Shown: one piece after another, positions 26,430-36,096 of the stretch
Position numbering within the stretch: position 1 is the stretch's first letter
How the letters are laid out: each line of letters opens with the position of its first letter
DNA from: Neptunicoccus cionae
GTDB lineage: Bacteria; Pseudomonadota; Alphaproteobacteria; Rhodobacterales; Rhodobacteraceae
Assembly: GCF_014643735.1 (NCBI RefSeq)
Contig: NZ_BMKA01000001.1
Span: 186,001 to 250,000, forward strand
Length of the DNA: 64,000 nucleotides
Reading direction: 5' to 3'
The notes under the pieces: generated by a model
Told to the model about the DNA's origin: nothing
Database searches by the model: none
The model's input: only the letters and a program-made list of their open reading frames with translations
Translations under genes and position numbers: made by a program

Positions 26430-27386
26430 ATGGATAGCAAAACCTGTATCTTGATCGGAGCCCCTGTGGATTCCGGCAAACGCCGGCAAGGTTGCTTGAT
26501 GGGGCCAGATGCCTACCGCGTGGCCGGATTGGCGGACACGCTGACGGCGCTGGGCTTTAACGTAGAAGATCGGGGCAATGTGGCGATGGGGTCAATTGAA
26601 CCGGCCAGCAGTGACAACCCCGAAGTCTTTGCACTGGGCGAGACCATTGCATGGACCAAATCCCTGAAAACTGCGGCCAAGGATGCAATGGGGCTGGGGT
26701 TCCCGATCTTTATGGGGGGCGATCACAGCCTGTCCCTTGGCACTGTGTCCGGTGTTGCTGCCCATGCGCAAGAACAGGGCCGGCCGCAGTTCGTTCTGTG
26801 GCTTGATGCTCACAGCGACTACCATTCCCCGCTGACGACCGCCTCGGGTAACCTGCACGGAACGCCGGTGGGTTATGTTTGTGGGCGGGACGGCTTTGTC
26901 GGTTTCCCCGAACTGGAAGCCCCCGTGCCGCCATCGCAGGTTTGCATGATCGGGCTGCGCTCTGTGGACGGGGCGGAAAAGGCGGAACTGTCGCGGCATG
27001 ATTTCATTTTGCACGATATGCGGGCGATTGATGAAAACGGGATCGCGCCCTTGTTGCGGGGGTTCTTGCAGCAAGTGGCCGAACAGAACGGGCTGCTGCA
27101 TGTCAGCCTCGATGTGGATTTCCTAGACCCCTCTATCGCGCCTGCCGTTGGCACAACCGTGCCAGGCGGTGCGACCTTTCGCGAAGGCCATCTGGTGATG
27201 GAGATGCTTTGCGACAGTGGATTGGTCAGCTCGCTTGATCTGGTTGAACTGAACCCGATCCTTGATGAACGCGGCAAGACCGCAACGCTGATGGTGGATC
27301 TGGTGGCGAGCCTGATGGGGCGGCGCGTGTTTGACCGCCCGACCGAGAGTTTTTCCGGCCTCAAGACCGGACCCGGCGTGCATTAA
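26430..27386 (+). CDS. rocF: arginase
   Basis: 318 residues of the ureohydrolase family. All manganese ligands are visible: GGDHS (96-100, His99), DAHSD (126-130) and DVDFLDP (Asp228, Asp230). AAGAAAGG lies upstream of the ATG. The enzyme splits arginine into ornithine and urea. It is followed 34 nt later by ornithine cyclodeaminase, which turns the product into proline, and then by convergent putA, so the cluster forms a full arginine-to-glutamate route. Confidence 0.93.
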   Translation: MDSKTCILIGAPVDSGKRRQGCLMGPDAYRVAGLADTLTALGFNVEDRGNVAMGSIEPASSDNPEVFALGETIAWTKSLKTAAKDAMGLGFPIFMGGDHSLSLGTVSGVAAHAQEQGRPQFVLWLDAHSDYHSPLTTASGNLHGTPVGYVCGRDGFVGFPELEAPVPPSQVCMIGLRSVDGAEKAELSRHDFILHDMRAIDENGIAPLLRGFLQQVAEQNGLLHVSLDVDFLDPSIAPAVGTTVPGGATFREGHLVMEMLCDSGLVSSLDLVELNPILDERGKTATLMVDLVASLMGRRVFDRPTESFSGLKTGPGVH

Positions 27387-27420
27387 GCCGCCAAGTGACA
27401 AGATTATTGGAGATATGAAG

Positions 27421-28470
27421 ATGACCAAACTTAACCCGTCCAAACTGGCCATGGTGCCTTTTGTCAGCGTCGATAATATGATGCGGCTGATCCATTTCGT
27501 CGGGCTGGAAACCATGCTGACAGAGATCGCCGACTACATCGAGGAAGACTTCAAGCGCTGGGAACTGTTCGACAAAACACCCCGTGTCGCAAGCCATTCT
27601 TCCGAAGGCGTAATTGAACTGATGCCGACTTCGGACGGCGAGGTTTACGGCTTCAAATACGTAAACGGCCACCCCAAGAACACGAAAGAGGGTTTGCAGA
27701 CCGTTACCGCCTTTGGCTTGCTGGCCAATGTGGGCAACGGCTATCCGGTGTTGCTGTCGGAGATGACGATCCTCACGGCGCTGCGCACAGCAGCGACCAG
27801 CGCGATGGTCGCCAAACATCTGGCGCCAAAAGGGGCGAAGACTTTGGCGATGATCGGGAACGGCGCGCAATCAGAGTTTCAGGCGCTGGCGATGAAAGCC
27901 ATCGTCGGGGTCGAGAAACTGCGCCTGTTTGACATCGACAGCGCGGCCACCGCCAAAGCGATGAAGAACCTTGAAGGGCAGGGGCTGGAACTGGTCGCGT
28001 GTAAAACGCCCGAAGAAGCGATCGAGGGGGCGCAGATCATCACCACCTGCACCGCCGACAAGCAATACGCCACCATTCTGACCGACAACATGGTCGGCGC
28101 GGGTGTCCACATCAACGCCATTGGCGGCGACTGCCCGGGCAAGACAGAACTGCACGCAGATATCCTCAAACGCTCTGATGTGTTCGTGGAGTATCCACCG
28201 CAGACGCGGGTGGAGGGTGAAATCCAGCAGATGCCGGAAGACTTTGCCGTCACCGAGATGTGGCAGGTGATCAACGGCACCGCCAAGGGCCGCACCTCTG
28301 ACCGTCAGATCACCCTGTTTGACGGCGTGGGCTTTGCGGTCGAGGATTTCTCGGCCCTGCGGTATGTGCGGGACCGGCTGAAGAACACAATGTTTTATCA
28401 GGATCTCGACATGCTGGCCGACCCCGACGATCCACGTGATTTGTTCGGAATGGTGCAGCGGGCCGGTTAA
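27421..28470 (+). CDS. ornithine cyclodeaminase
   Basis: About 349 residues. The ATG at 27421 (MTKLNPSKLAMVPFVSVDNM) has TGGAG 8 nt upstream and is preferred over the ATG at 27415 and over the long frame starting inside arginase at 27331. It contains the mu-crystallin/OCD Rossmann motif KTLAMIGNGAQSEFQALAM and the HINAIGGDCPGKTELHADIL segment. The NAD-dependent enzyme converts ornithine directly to proline and ammonia. It is the longer bacterial OCD type normally paired with arginase. Confidence 0.92.
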   Translation: MTKLNPSKLAMVPFVSVDNMMRLIHFVGLETMLTEIADYIEEDFKRWELFDKTPRVASHSSEGVIELMPTSDGEVYGFKYVNGHPKNTKEGLQTVTAFGLLANVGNGYPVLLSEMTILTALRTAATSAMVAKHLAPKGAKTLAMIGNGAQSEFQALAMKAIVGVEKLRLFDIDSAATAKAMKNLEGQGLELVACKTPEEAIEGAQIITTCTADKQYATILTDNMVGAGVHINAIGGDCPGKTELHADILKRSDVFVEYPPQTRVEGEIQQMPEDFAVTEMWQVINGTAKGRTSDRQITLFDGVGFAVEDFSALRYVRDRLKNTMFYQDLDMLADPDDPRDLFGMVQRAG

Positions 28471-28478
28471 GCGGATCA

Positions 28479-28508
28479 GAAAAATCCCCCTCCCGTAAAA
28501 GGGAGGGG
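28479..28508 (-). terminator. terminator between the convergent OCD and putA genes
   Basis: CCCCTCCC and GGGAGGGG with a 6-nt loop. On the minus strand the stem is followed by GATTTTTC, so it serves putA; the same hairpin lies 16 nt past the cyclodeaminase stop on the plus strand. Confidence 0.75.
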
Positions 28509-28550
28509 AATGCCTGCGGCGCGGATATTTGTAGAAAATGGAAGCGGGGG

Positions 28551-31500
28551 TTACCCCTCAACTGAGGCGAGCAGGGCGGCGTTGCCGCCTGCGGCTGTGG
28601 TGTCGATGCAGATGTGGCGTTCAAGGATGCAGTGTTCGGCCAGATCGTCGCCTGTGACCAGTGGGATCAGGCGGCCATTTCGCGCGGCGAGGGCGCGGCG
28701 GGCGGCGGTTTGATCGTCGGACGTGGACCAAAGGGCTACGATATCAAAGCCGCTCAAGCGGCGGAGGGCATCTGGCGACAGGGTTCCACCGACACCGTTG
28801 CTGACCTCCGGTGCGACTTCCAGAGCGGCGCAGCCGTTCTGGCGGGCGATGCGGGCTTGTTCTGCGGCGGCTTCCGGTGTCGGGCCGAGGCACAGGACCG
28901 TGCCGCGCCCGAAAGTAGAGAGCTGGTTGCTTTCCCCTGTCGGGCCGGGCAGCAGTTCAGAGGACAGGCGCGGGCGGCGGATTGCGTTCATCGTGTCCAA
29001 GGCGTTTTGCACGGACTGTTCATCCGCAGCCGCCCCTGTTTCTGCTGCGATATGTTGCGCGGCGGTGGCGGTGAAGCGTTTGACGTAGTTCGGGCCGCCG
29101 GCTTTGGGTCCGGTGCCTGACAGTCCTTCTCCGCCAAAGGGTTGCGATCCGACAATCGCGCCGATCTGGTTGCGGTTGATATACATGTTACCAACATTCA
29201 GACGGGCCGTGACCTGGTCAATCCGGTCATCAATGCGCGAGTGCATTCCGAATGTCAGGCCAAAGCCGGTATCGTTAATGTCATCAACAATCGTGTCGAG
29301 CTGGTCGGCGCGGTAGGTGGCAACGTGGATCACAGGTCCGAAGATTTCTTGCTCCAGATCCTTGATGCCATCCACTCTGATCACGGTAGGTGCAACAAAG
29401 GTGCCGCTGTCGGGCGTGCGCAATTCCTTTAGCACGCGGCCTTCCTTGCGGGCAGCTGCGATATGATCGCGGATGCCTTTGGCAGCGCCTTCGTTGATCA
29501 CTGGCCCCACATCCGTGGCGTACTCCCAAGGGTTGCCGAGCACCAGTTCGTCCATCGCGCCAAACAGCATTTCAAAGAAAGGTTCGGCCACATCTTCCTG
29601 CACGTACAAAACACGCAGGGCGGAACAGCGCTGGCCTGCGGATTGGAAGCCCGATGCGATGATGTCGCGCACGGCTTGTTCAGGCAGGGCGGTGCTGTCC
29701 ACAATCATCGCGTTCAGCCCGCCGGTTTCCGCGATCAAAGGGGCGTCGGGGCTGGCGTGTTCGGCGAGCGATTTGTTGATGGTCTGCGCGGTGGCGGTGG
29801 AGCCGGTAAAGCAGGTGCCGTTGATCTGCGGGCTGCCGGTCAGGGCTGCACCAATGTCGCGGCCGCGACCGGGAAGAAGTTGCAGGGCGGACTGCGGAAC
29901 GCCTGCGCGGTGCATCAGGGTGACAGCGACGAAGGCGGTTAGCGATGTTGGTTCCGCCGGTTTGGCCAGCACGGCGTTACCTGCCGCCAATGCCGCTGCG
30001 ATCTGGCCGGAAAAGATGGCGAGCGGGAAGTTCCACGGTGAAATACAGGTGAAGATGCCGCGCGGGTCTGTCGGGGCAAGGCGCTCGGCCTCATCCGCGT
30101 AATAGCGCAGGAAATCCACCGCCTCGCGCAGTTCGGCGATGGCATCCATCGGGGTTTTTCCTGCCTCGCGCGTGAGCACGGCAAAGAATTCGCCGAAATT
30201 TTCCTCATACAAGTCAGCTGCTTTGCGCAAGGCGCTTGCACGCTCGGATGCGGGCACATCCCAGACTTTTGCGTTGGCAATGGCGGTTTTAGCATCTTCC
30301 GAGTTGGCTTGCAGGACATGTCCTACGGTATCTTCGGGGCGGGCGGGGTTGATCACGTCGATCATTTCCCGTCCGACGACTTCTGCCACCAACAGAGGTT
30401 TGGCCTGCCATTGATGGGATTGGAACGGGGTGCGGGCGGTGTCAATTTCGCCGAGATCATCAAGGTCGTGCAAATCCCACCCGCGAGAGTTCTTGCGCGG
30501 GGCAAAAATGTCAACGGGCAGGGCGACAGGGCTGTGAGGCGTGGTCTCTAAGGCTGCAAAAGGATCGGCGGCGACCTCTGCGGGGGGGACGGTTTCGTCA
30601 ATGATCTGGTTCACAAAGCTGGAGTTCGCGCCGTTTTCCAACAGGCGGCGCACCAGATAGGCCAGCAAATCCCGATGGGCCCCAACAGGGGCATAAATCC
30701 GGCAGCGGGTGCCTTCGTTTTTCAGAACAATGTCGTGCAGCGCTTCGCCCATACCGTGCAAGCGCTGGAATTCGAAGTTTGTCTTATCGGTGGCCATTTC
30801 CAGAATAGCGGCGACGGTGTGGGCGTTGTGGGTGGCGAACTGCGGGTAGATGCGGTCTGTCATCCCCAGCAGCTTTTGCGAGTTGCAGATATAGGCCACG
30901 TCGGTTGCAACTTTGCGAGTGAACACCGGAAACCCTTCTGTGCCTTCCACTTGGGCGCGTTTGATTTCCGTGTCCCAGTACGCGCCTTTCACCAGTCGCA
31001 CCATAATCTTGCGGTCCAGATCGCTGGAGAGTTGGTACAGCCAGTCAAGCACCGCAGAACAACGTTTTCCAAAGGCTTGGACCACCACACCGAAGCCGTC
31101 CCATCCGGCCAGATCGGGATCGCGCAGCACGGCTTCGATCACATCAAGGGACAGGTCCAGACGGTCTGCTTCCTCGGCGTCGATGTTGAAACCCATGCCA
31201 GCCTTGCGCGCCATACGGGCGAGCCTTTTGGTGCTGGCGGTCAACTCGCGCATGACACGGTCGCTCTGGCCTACTTCATAGCGGGGGTGCAGCGCGGAAA
31301 GCTTGATCGAGATACCGGGGTTTTCGCGGATATCATCGGATTTGCAGTGTTTAGCCAGTTGGGTGATGGCATCGGCGTAGCTGTCGTAAAATTTCTCCGC
31401 GTCATTCGCGGTCAGCGCAGCTTCGCCCAGCATGTCATAGGAATAGGTGAAACCCTTGCGGGCTTTTGCACTGCCACGAGATACGGCTTCCTTGATAGTT

Positions 31501-32021
31501 TGACCCAGCACAAATTGCGCCCCGAGTTCGCGCATCGCACGAGAGACAGCAGTGCGGATCACAGGTTCCCCCAGACGACGTACAGCAGATTTCAGGGTGG
31601 CGGCGATGCCGGGTTCTTCGTCGTGCAGCACCTTACCTGTCAGCATCAAGGCCCAAGTGGAGGCGTTCACCAGCGAGGAAGAGGATTTCCCCAGATGGCT
31701 GCCCCAGTCGGACGGGGCGATCTTATCCTCGATCAGCGCATCCACAGTTTCGGAATCCGGCACCCGCAGCAGGGCTTCGGCCAGACACATCAGCGCGATG
31801 CCTTCATCTGTGGACAGGCCGTATTCCGCCATGAACACTTCCATCATACCCGTCTCGCCACTGGTACGGATGTCTGTGACCAGCTTGCAGGCGCGACCAG
31901 CTGCGGCTTGTTTTACAGCCTCGGGAATGGCGCTTTGGGATTGCAGGTCGCTAAGGATTTGAGTCTCGTCTGCAAGGTGCAGGTCACGGATGGTTCGGCG
32001 CAATTCAATCAGAGAAGTCAT
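28551..32021 (-). CDS. putA: bifunctional proline dehydrogenase / L-glutamate gamma-semialdehyde dehydrogenase
   Basis: 1156 residues. A flavin-dependent proline dehydrogenase barrel occupies about residues 90-480 (for example MVRLVKGAYWDTEIKRAQ). An aldehyde dehydrogenase follows from about 560, with catalytic Glu765 (AETGG) and Cys799 (GQRCSA). A C-terminal domain of about 140 residues closes the protein. There is no N-terminal ribbon-helix-helix domain, so this PutA is an enzyme only and regulation must come from elsewhere, most likely the divergent Lrp-type gene. It oxidises proline to glutamate and feeds electrons to quinone. Confidence 0.96.
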   Translation of the reverse strand: MTSLIELRRTIRDLHLADETQILSDLQSQSAIPEAVKQAAAGRACKLVTDIRTSGETGMMEVFMAEYGLSTDEGIALMCLAEALLRVPDSETVDALIEDKIAPSDWGSHLGKSSSSLVNASTWALMLTGKVLHDEEPGIAATLKSAVRRLGEPVIRTAVSRAMRELGAQFVLGQTIKEAVSRGSAKARKGFTYSYDMLGEAALTANDAEKFYDSYADAITQLAKHCKSDDIRENPGISIKLSALHPRYEVGQSDRVMRELTASTKRLARMARKAGMGFNIDAEEADRLDLSLDVIEAVLRDPDLAGWDGFGVVVQAFGKRCSAVLDWLYQLSSDLDRKIMVRLVKGAYWDTEIKRAQVEGTEGFPVFTRKVATDVAYICNSQKLLGMTDRIYPQFATHNAHTVAAILEMATDKTNFEFQRLHGMGEALHDIVLKNEGTRCRIYAPVGAHRDLLAYLVRRLLENGANSSFVNQIIDETVPPAEVAADPFAALETTPHSPVALPVDIFAPRKNSRGWDLHDLDDLGEIDTARTPFQSHQWQAKPLLVAEVVGREMIDVINPARPEDTVGHVLQANSEDAKTAIANAKVWDVPASERASALRKAADLYEENFGEFFAVLTREAGKTPMDAIAELREAVDFLRYYADEAERLAPTDPRGIFTCISPWNFPLAIFSGQIAAALAAGNAVLAKPAEPTSLTAFVAVTLMHRAGVPQSALQLLPGRGRDIGAALTGSPQINGTCFTGSTATAQTINKSLAEHASPDAPLIAETGGLNAMIVDSTALPEQAVRDIIASGFQSAGQRCSALRVLYVQEDVAEPFFEMLFGAMDELVLGNPWEYATDVGPVINEGAAKGIRDHIAAARKEGRVLKELRTPDSGTFVAPTVIRVDGIKDLEQEIFGPVIHVATYRADQLDTIVDDINDTGFGLTFGMHSRIDDRIDQVTARLNVGNMYINRNQIGAIVGSQPFGGEGLSGTGPKAGGPNYVKRFTATAAQHIAAETGAAADEQSVQNALDTMNAIRRPRLSSELLPGPTGESNQLSTFGRGTVLCLGPTPEAAAEQARIARQNGCAALEVAPEVSNGVGGTLSPDALRRLSGFDIVALWSTSDDQTAARRALAARNGRLIPLVTGDDLAEHCILERHICIDTTAAGGNAALLASVEG

Positions 32022-32156
32022 GGCTGTTCACCTTGAAGGGTTATGTCCCGACCTTATTACCACGAGTATTTTGGGCGAAGTGCCTATTTTTATTGCTATG
32101 GGGTGTAAATTGACCCAATTATGAAGGTATCTATGGGCAATTAGGTGGGATGCGGG
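32022..32156. promoter_or_regulatory. divergent promoter region of putA and its Lrp-type regulator
   Basis: 135 nt separate the two starts. It is AT-richer than the flanks and holds the imperfect inverted repeat GGGTGTAAATTGACCC (32101-32116), a plausible Lrp-family site close to the regulator start. No clear sigma-70 boxes could be fixed. Confidence 0.4.
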
Positions 32157-32627
32157 ATGGTTGATGGGCAAATAGACGGATATGACCGCAAAATCCTTGC
32201 GGCGTTGCATCGGGACGGGCGCATGGCGATCACCGAACTGACCGCGTTGGTGGGATTGTCCAAGACCCCCTGCCAGCTTCGGGTAAAGCGGTTGCGCGAA
32301 ACGGGGTTCATCCGCGGTTTTCGGGCTGTGCTGGATCTGGACAAACTGGGGCTGGATCACATCGCCTTTGTAGAGGTCACGCTGTCAGACACGCGGGAGG
32401 CTGCTTTGCAGGCGTTCAATACGGCGGTTGGGGCCGTGACCGAGATCGAGGAATGCCACATGATTGCGGGCGCTTTTGATTACCTTTTGAAAGTGCGCAC
32501 CAGTGACATCAAAGCCTATCGGTCCATTCTGGGGGAAGTGATCTCCAATCTGCCCCATGTTGCAAACAGTTCGACCCATGTGTCGATGGAATCCGTCAAG
32601 GATGCCGGAGAGAACCCAGCATTCTAA
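32157..32627 (+). CDS. putR: Lrp/AsnC-family regulator, probable proline-responsive activator of putA
   Basis: About 156 residues from the ATG at 32157; a GTG at 32145 is also in frame. The N-terminal helix-turn-helix reads IDGYDRKILAALHRDGRMAI and ITELTALVGLSKTPCQLRVK. The C-terminal half is the RAM effector domain (FVEVTLSD, EECHMIAGAFDYLLKVRT). Divergent placement from putA matches PutR/BkdR-type proline activators of Rhodobacter and Agrobacterium. The role is inferred from position and family. Confidence 0.85.
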   Translation: MVDGQIDGYDRKILAALHRDGRMAITELTALVGLSKTPCQLRVKRLRETGFIRGFRAVLDLDKLGLDHIAFVEVTLSDTREAALQAFNTAVGAVTEIEECHMIAGAFDYLLKVRTSDIKAYRSILGEVISNLPHVANSSTHVSMESVKDAGENPAF

Positions 32628-32667
32628 GGATTTAACCCCGTTTGGAACGAAACCCGCGTCATGGAAC

Positions 32668-32718
32668 TGTTACACAAACGCGGAACAAGTGTCACATAAC
32701 TGAAATATGAGCGTCACA
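32668..32718 (+). promoter_or_regulatory. pho box upstream of pstS, PhoB sites in an 11-bp frame
   Basis: TGTTACA (32668), TGTCACA (32690), TGAAATA (32701) and CGTCACA (32712) all fall on one 11-bp register, the spacing at which PhoB monomers bind DNA as direct repeats. The unit at 32679 is degenerate. The site lies about 65 nt before the pstS start, and phoB is in the same gene cluster. Confidence 0.7.
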
Positions 32719-32783
32719 TCGGCTTCGTATTACCGCCTCATCCGAGACGAATCGGACCGTATGAAAAAATGGGAATGGACCTC

Positions 32784-33818
32784 ATGTTTACAAAAACGCT
32801 TTGCGTATCTGCGATTGCTCTGGCCACTGCTGCTGCTGCGCCTGCATTCGCCCGTGATCAAATCAAAATTGTCGGATCTTCAACAGTATTTCCGTTCTCG
32901 ACAACTGTTGCAGAACGCTTTGGTAAATCCACCGAATTCAAAACCCCTGTTGTAGAGTCCACAGGCTCCGGTGGTGGTTTGAAACTGTTCTGCGCTGGTG
33001 TTGGTGAAGACACACCGGACATCACCAATGCGTCCCGCCGGATCAAAGCATCCGAAGTTCAAATGTGTGCCGACAACGGTGTGACAGATATTGTCGAAGC
33101 CAAGATCGGTTATGACGGAATCGTGCTGGCCAACTCCAAAGAGTCCGGCCAACTGTCGATTTCGCTTGGTGATCTGTTCATGGCGCTGGCCAAAGACGTT
33201 CCGGGTGAAGCCGGTGAAACAACGCCGAACCCTTATACCATGTGGAACGAAATCAACCCTGACCTGCCAGCGGTAAAGATTGAGGTTCTGGGTCCGCCAC
33301 CGACATCCGGTACACGGGACGCATTTGTTGAACTGGCAATGGAAGGCGGTTGTAAGGCGGTTGATTGGGTCAAAGACCTGAAGAAAACCGACAAGAACGC
33401 CTATAAAGCCTTGTGTCACACTATCCGCGAAGACGGTGCTTATGTGGAAGCTGGTGAAAACGACAACCTGATCGTTCAAAAGCTGCAAGCCAACCCTGCC
33501 GCATTTGGTATCTTCGGGTATTCCTTCCTCGAACAGAACTCTGACGCGGTTCAGGGTTCCATGATCAACGGTGTTGCGCCGGAATTCGAATTGATCGCTG
33601 AAGGGGACTACCCTGTTTCCCGTTCCTTGTACTTCTATGTGAAGAAAGCCCACGTTGGCGAAGTTGCTGGCATCGAACAGTTCCTCGCTGAATTTACGTC
33701 CGAGGATGCTTGGGGTGAAGAAGGCTATCTGGCGGACAAGGGTTTGATCCCGATGACCGAAGCAGAGCGCGAGCAGGGCGCGAAGGCCATCACTGGCCTG
33801 ATGAACCTGTCGATGTAA
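32784..33818 (+). CDS. pstS: phosphate ABC transporter substrate-binding protein
   Basis: About 344 residues from the ATG at 32784 (MFTKTLCVSAIALATAAAAP); an ATG at 32769 would add five residues. It has a signal peptide ending near AFA-RDQ. The mature N-terminus KIVGSSTVFPFST is the phosphate-binding loop of PstS, and TGSGGGLKLFC and TSGTRDAFVEL supply further ligands. It captures phosphate in the periplasm for PstCAB. It is first of the pst-pho cluster and sits directly behind a pho box. Confidence 0.93.
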   Translation: MFTKTLCVSAIALATAAAAPAFARDQIKIVGSSTVFPFSTTVAERFGKSTEFKTPVVESTGSGGGLKLFCAGVGEDTPDITNASRRIKASEVQMCADNGVTDIVEAKIGYDGIVLANSKESGQLSISLGDLFMALAKDVPGEAGETTPNPYTMWNEINPDLPAVKIEVLGPPPTSGTRDAFVELAMEGGCKAVDWVKDLKKTDKNAYKALCHTIREDGAYVEAGENDNLIVQKLQANPAAFGIFGYSFLEQNSDAVQGSMINGVAPEFELIAEGDYPVSRSLYFYVKKAHVGEVAGIEQFLAEFTSEDAWGEEGYLADKGLIPMTEAEREQGAKAITGLMNLSM

Positions 33819-33833
33819 TCGAAAAAAACTGTC

Positions 33834-33857
33834 GGGGCGCCTGACACCGGGCGCCCC
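33834..33857 (+). terminator. hairpin between pstS and pstC
   Basis: GGGGCGCC and GGCGCCCC with an 8-nt loop, 15 nt after the pstS stop, with no T run. A hairpin here is typical of binding-protein operons, where it protects or partly terminates the mRNA so that pstS is made in excess. Confidence 0.6.
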
Positions 33858-33883
33858 AAACCCAAGACCAAAGGATATGGCAC

Positions 33884-34843
33884 ATGGCCACTTCTGATAG
33901 CGCGACCATTGATCTGGTTCACTCCCAGCGCAAGAAAGGGTTTGAACTGTTTGTGATGGGTGTGCTGATCCTGTGTTCACTGGTGGCGGTTGCTGTCACT
34001 GTGGGCATTGTTTTGTCCCTTCTGTTTGAAGCCTTCCGCTTTTTTGAACGCATTCCCCTGACGGATTTCCTGTTTGGCACCAAGTGGAGCCCGCAAACGG
34101 CGCTGCGTGCGGATCAGGTTGCAGCCGAGGGCGCGTTCGGGGCGGTGCCGCTTATTACCGGCACGCTGCTGATTTCGTTTATCGCCATGTGTGTGGCAAC
34201 GCCGCTGGGCTTGCTGTCAGCGATTTACCTTTCGGAATACGCCAGTAAGCGCAGCCGCAATCTGATTAAACCCGCGCTGGAAATCCTCGCCGGTATTCCC
34301 ACCGTGGTTTACGGCTTCTTCGCCGCCCTGACTGTTGCGCCGCTGCTGCGCGCAGGGGGCGAAAGCGTCGGGTTGAGCGTGTCCTCTGAGAGCGCGCTGG
34401 CCGCGGGGCTGGTCATGGGGATGATGATCATCCCGCTGATTTCCTCGCTGTCTGATGATGTGATTAACGCCGTGCCACAGGCGATGCGGGATGCGTCCCT
34501 AGGCATGGGGGCGACCCATTCGGAAACCATCCGCAAGGTTGTTCTGCCGTCTGCCATTCCGGGCATAGCCGGTTCGCTGTTGCTGGCGGCCAGTCGTGCG
34601 ATCGGGGAAACCATGATCGTTGTGATGGCGGCAGGGCTTGCGGCCAATCTGACCGCCAATCCGCTGGAAGCTGTCACCACTATTACCGCGCAAATCGTTG
34701 CACTTTTGACCGGCGATCAGGAATTTGACAGTGCCAAAACCCTGTCAGCTTTCGCCCTTGGTCTGGTGCTGTTTGTCACAACGCTGGTGCTGAACGTCGT
34801 CGCACTGCGCATTGTCAGAAAATATCAGGAACAATATGACTGA
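33884..34843 (+). CDS. pstC: phosphate ABC transporter permease PstC
   Basis: 319 residues with an N-terminal helix, a short periplasmic loop and the six-helix permease core. The family motif EILAGIPTVVYGFFAALT is clear, and the EAA loop reads DASLGMGATHSETIRKVVLP. AAAGGATATGGCAC upstream gives an AAGG site for the ATG at 33884. Length is normal for the short alphaproteobacterial PstC. It overlaps pstA by 8 nt. Confidence 0.93.
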   Translation: MATSDSATIDLVHSQRKKGFELFVMGVLILCSLVAVAVTVGIVLSLLFEAFRFFERIPLTDFLFGTKWSPQTALRADQVAAEGAFGAVPLITGTLLISFIAMCVATPLGLLSAIYLSEYASKRSRNLIKPALEILAGIPTVVYGFFAALTVAPLLRAGGESVGLSVSSESALAAGLVMGMMIIPLISSLSDDVINAVPQAMRDASLGMGATHSETIRKVVLPSAIPGIAGSLLLAASRAIGETMIVVMAAGLAANLTANPLEAVTTITAQIVALLTGDQEFDSAKTLSAFALGLVLFVTTLVLNVVALRIVRKYQEQYD

Positions 34844-36092
34844 TCTCATCACTCCTTCAGCCCAGCTGAAATCTCGCAAGTTGGCGGAAAAGCGGTTCCA
34901 ATGGTACGGGCGCGGCGCGATCTTTGCCTCGCTTGCCTTTCTTGTCGTGATGGTCGGCTCGATCCTTTACAAAGGCTCCGGCGCCTTCACGACCACGGAT
35001 GTGGCGATTGTCGTGGACCTTGGCCCAGAGGCTGTGGACCCTGCCAACCCGCAGGATGCGCGGTTTGAGAAGATCGTTAAGGATGCGCTGAAGGCCCGTT
35101 TCCCAGACGCCAACAAGCGGGCCGAGCGGCGCAAGCTTTACGGCCTTGTGTCCAATGACGCCGGGTTCGCGCTGGAACGGTTTGTTCTGGCAAATCCTGA
35201 TGCAATCGGCACGCAGGCGAAGGTCTGGTTCCGCGCCTCTGATGATTTGGACATCCTGCTGAAAGGCACAGTGGATCGCACGGTTGATGAATCCGAACGC
35301 CGTCTTAGCGATCAGGAAATCGGCTGGATCGACACGCTGGTTGCGGACGGGGACGTAAAGCGGGGCTTCAACTGGTCCTTCTTTACCAATGGCGACAGCC
35401 GCGAGCCCGAACTCGCCGGTATCCTGAGCGCGCTGACAGGATCGGCCCTGACCCTGCTGGTTTGTTTTTTATTCTCCTTTCCAGTGGCCATTATGGCAGC
35501 AATCTATCTTGAGGAATTCGCCCCGAAAAACCGGTTCTCGGACATTATCGAGGTGAATATCAATAACCTTGCTGCGGTGCCGTCCATTGTGTTCGGTTTG
35601 CTTGGCTTGTCCATGTTGCTGAACACCTTTGGAATGCCGCGCTCCTCCCCGCTGGTGGGCGGCTTGGTGCTGTCGCTTATGACGCTGCCCACGATCATCA
35701 TCGCAGCACGGGCGAGCCTGCGGGCGGTGCCGCCGTCCATCCGTGAAGCGGCCCTTGGTATGGGCGCAAGCCCTGTGCAGGCGACCTTCCATCACGTTGC
35801 GCCACTGGCTTTGCCCGGTATCATGACCGGCACGATTGTCGGCATGGCGCAGGCGCTGGGGGAAACCGCGCCGCTGCTGATGATCGGTATGGTGGCCTTT
35901 ATCGTCGATGTGCCCCAGTCCATTCTGGAACCGGCCACAGCCCTGCCAGTACAGATTTTCCTGTGGGCTGATGCTCCGGAGCGGGCCTTCCTTGAAAAAA
36001 CATCCGCAGCGATCATCGTCTTGCTGCTCTTCCTGATAACGATGAACCTGCTTGCAATCGTGTTGCGCCGCCGGTTCGAAAAAAGGTTCTAA
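34836..36092 (+). CDS. pstA: phosphate ABC transporter permease PstA, long form
   Basis: About 418 residues from the ATG at 34836, which overlaps the pstC stop; the frame is open from 34812. After the first helix there is a periplasmic insertion of about 150 residues (roughly 45-190) with many charged residues ([23 protein letters not shown]). The usual core follows, with [19 protein letters not shown] and the EAA loop [20 protein letters not shown]. The large insertion is a feature of many alphaproteobacterial PstA proteins and is absent from E. coli PstA. Confidence 0.92.
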   Translation: MTDLITPSAQLKSRKLAEKRFQWYGRGAIFASLAFLVVMVGSILYKGSGAFTTTDVAIVVDLGPEAVDPANPQDARFEKIVKDALKARFPDANKRAERRKLYGLVSNDAGFALERFVLANPDAIGTQAKVWFRASDDLDILLKGTVDRTVDESERRLSDQEIGWIDTLVADGDVKRGFNWSFFTNGDSREPELAGILSALTGSALTLLVCFLFSFPVAIMAAIYLEEFAPKNRFSDIIEVNINNLAAVPSIVFGLLGLSMLLNTFGMPRSSPLVGGLVLSLMTLPTIIIAARASLRAVPPSIREAALGMGASPVQATFHHVAPLALPGIMTGTIVGMAQALGETAPLLMIGMVAFIVDVPQSILEPATALPVQIFLWADAPERAFLEKTSAAIIVLLLFLITMNLLAIVLRRRFEKRF

Positions 36093-36096
36093 GACT

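Noticed and set aside
30675-32036. 453-codon plus-strand frame opposite putA
   Set aside because: Antisense to putA, without ribosome site or recognisable motifs.
32064-32074. possible fourth copy of the 24-nt element (GAGTATTTTGG near the putA start)
   Set aside because: Only the first ~11 bases resemble the element, the rest does not match, and it lies upstream of a gene rather than after a stop.
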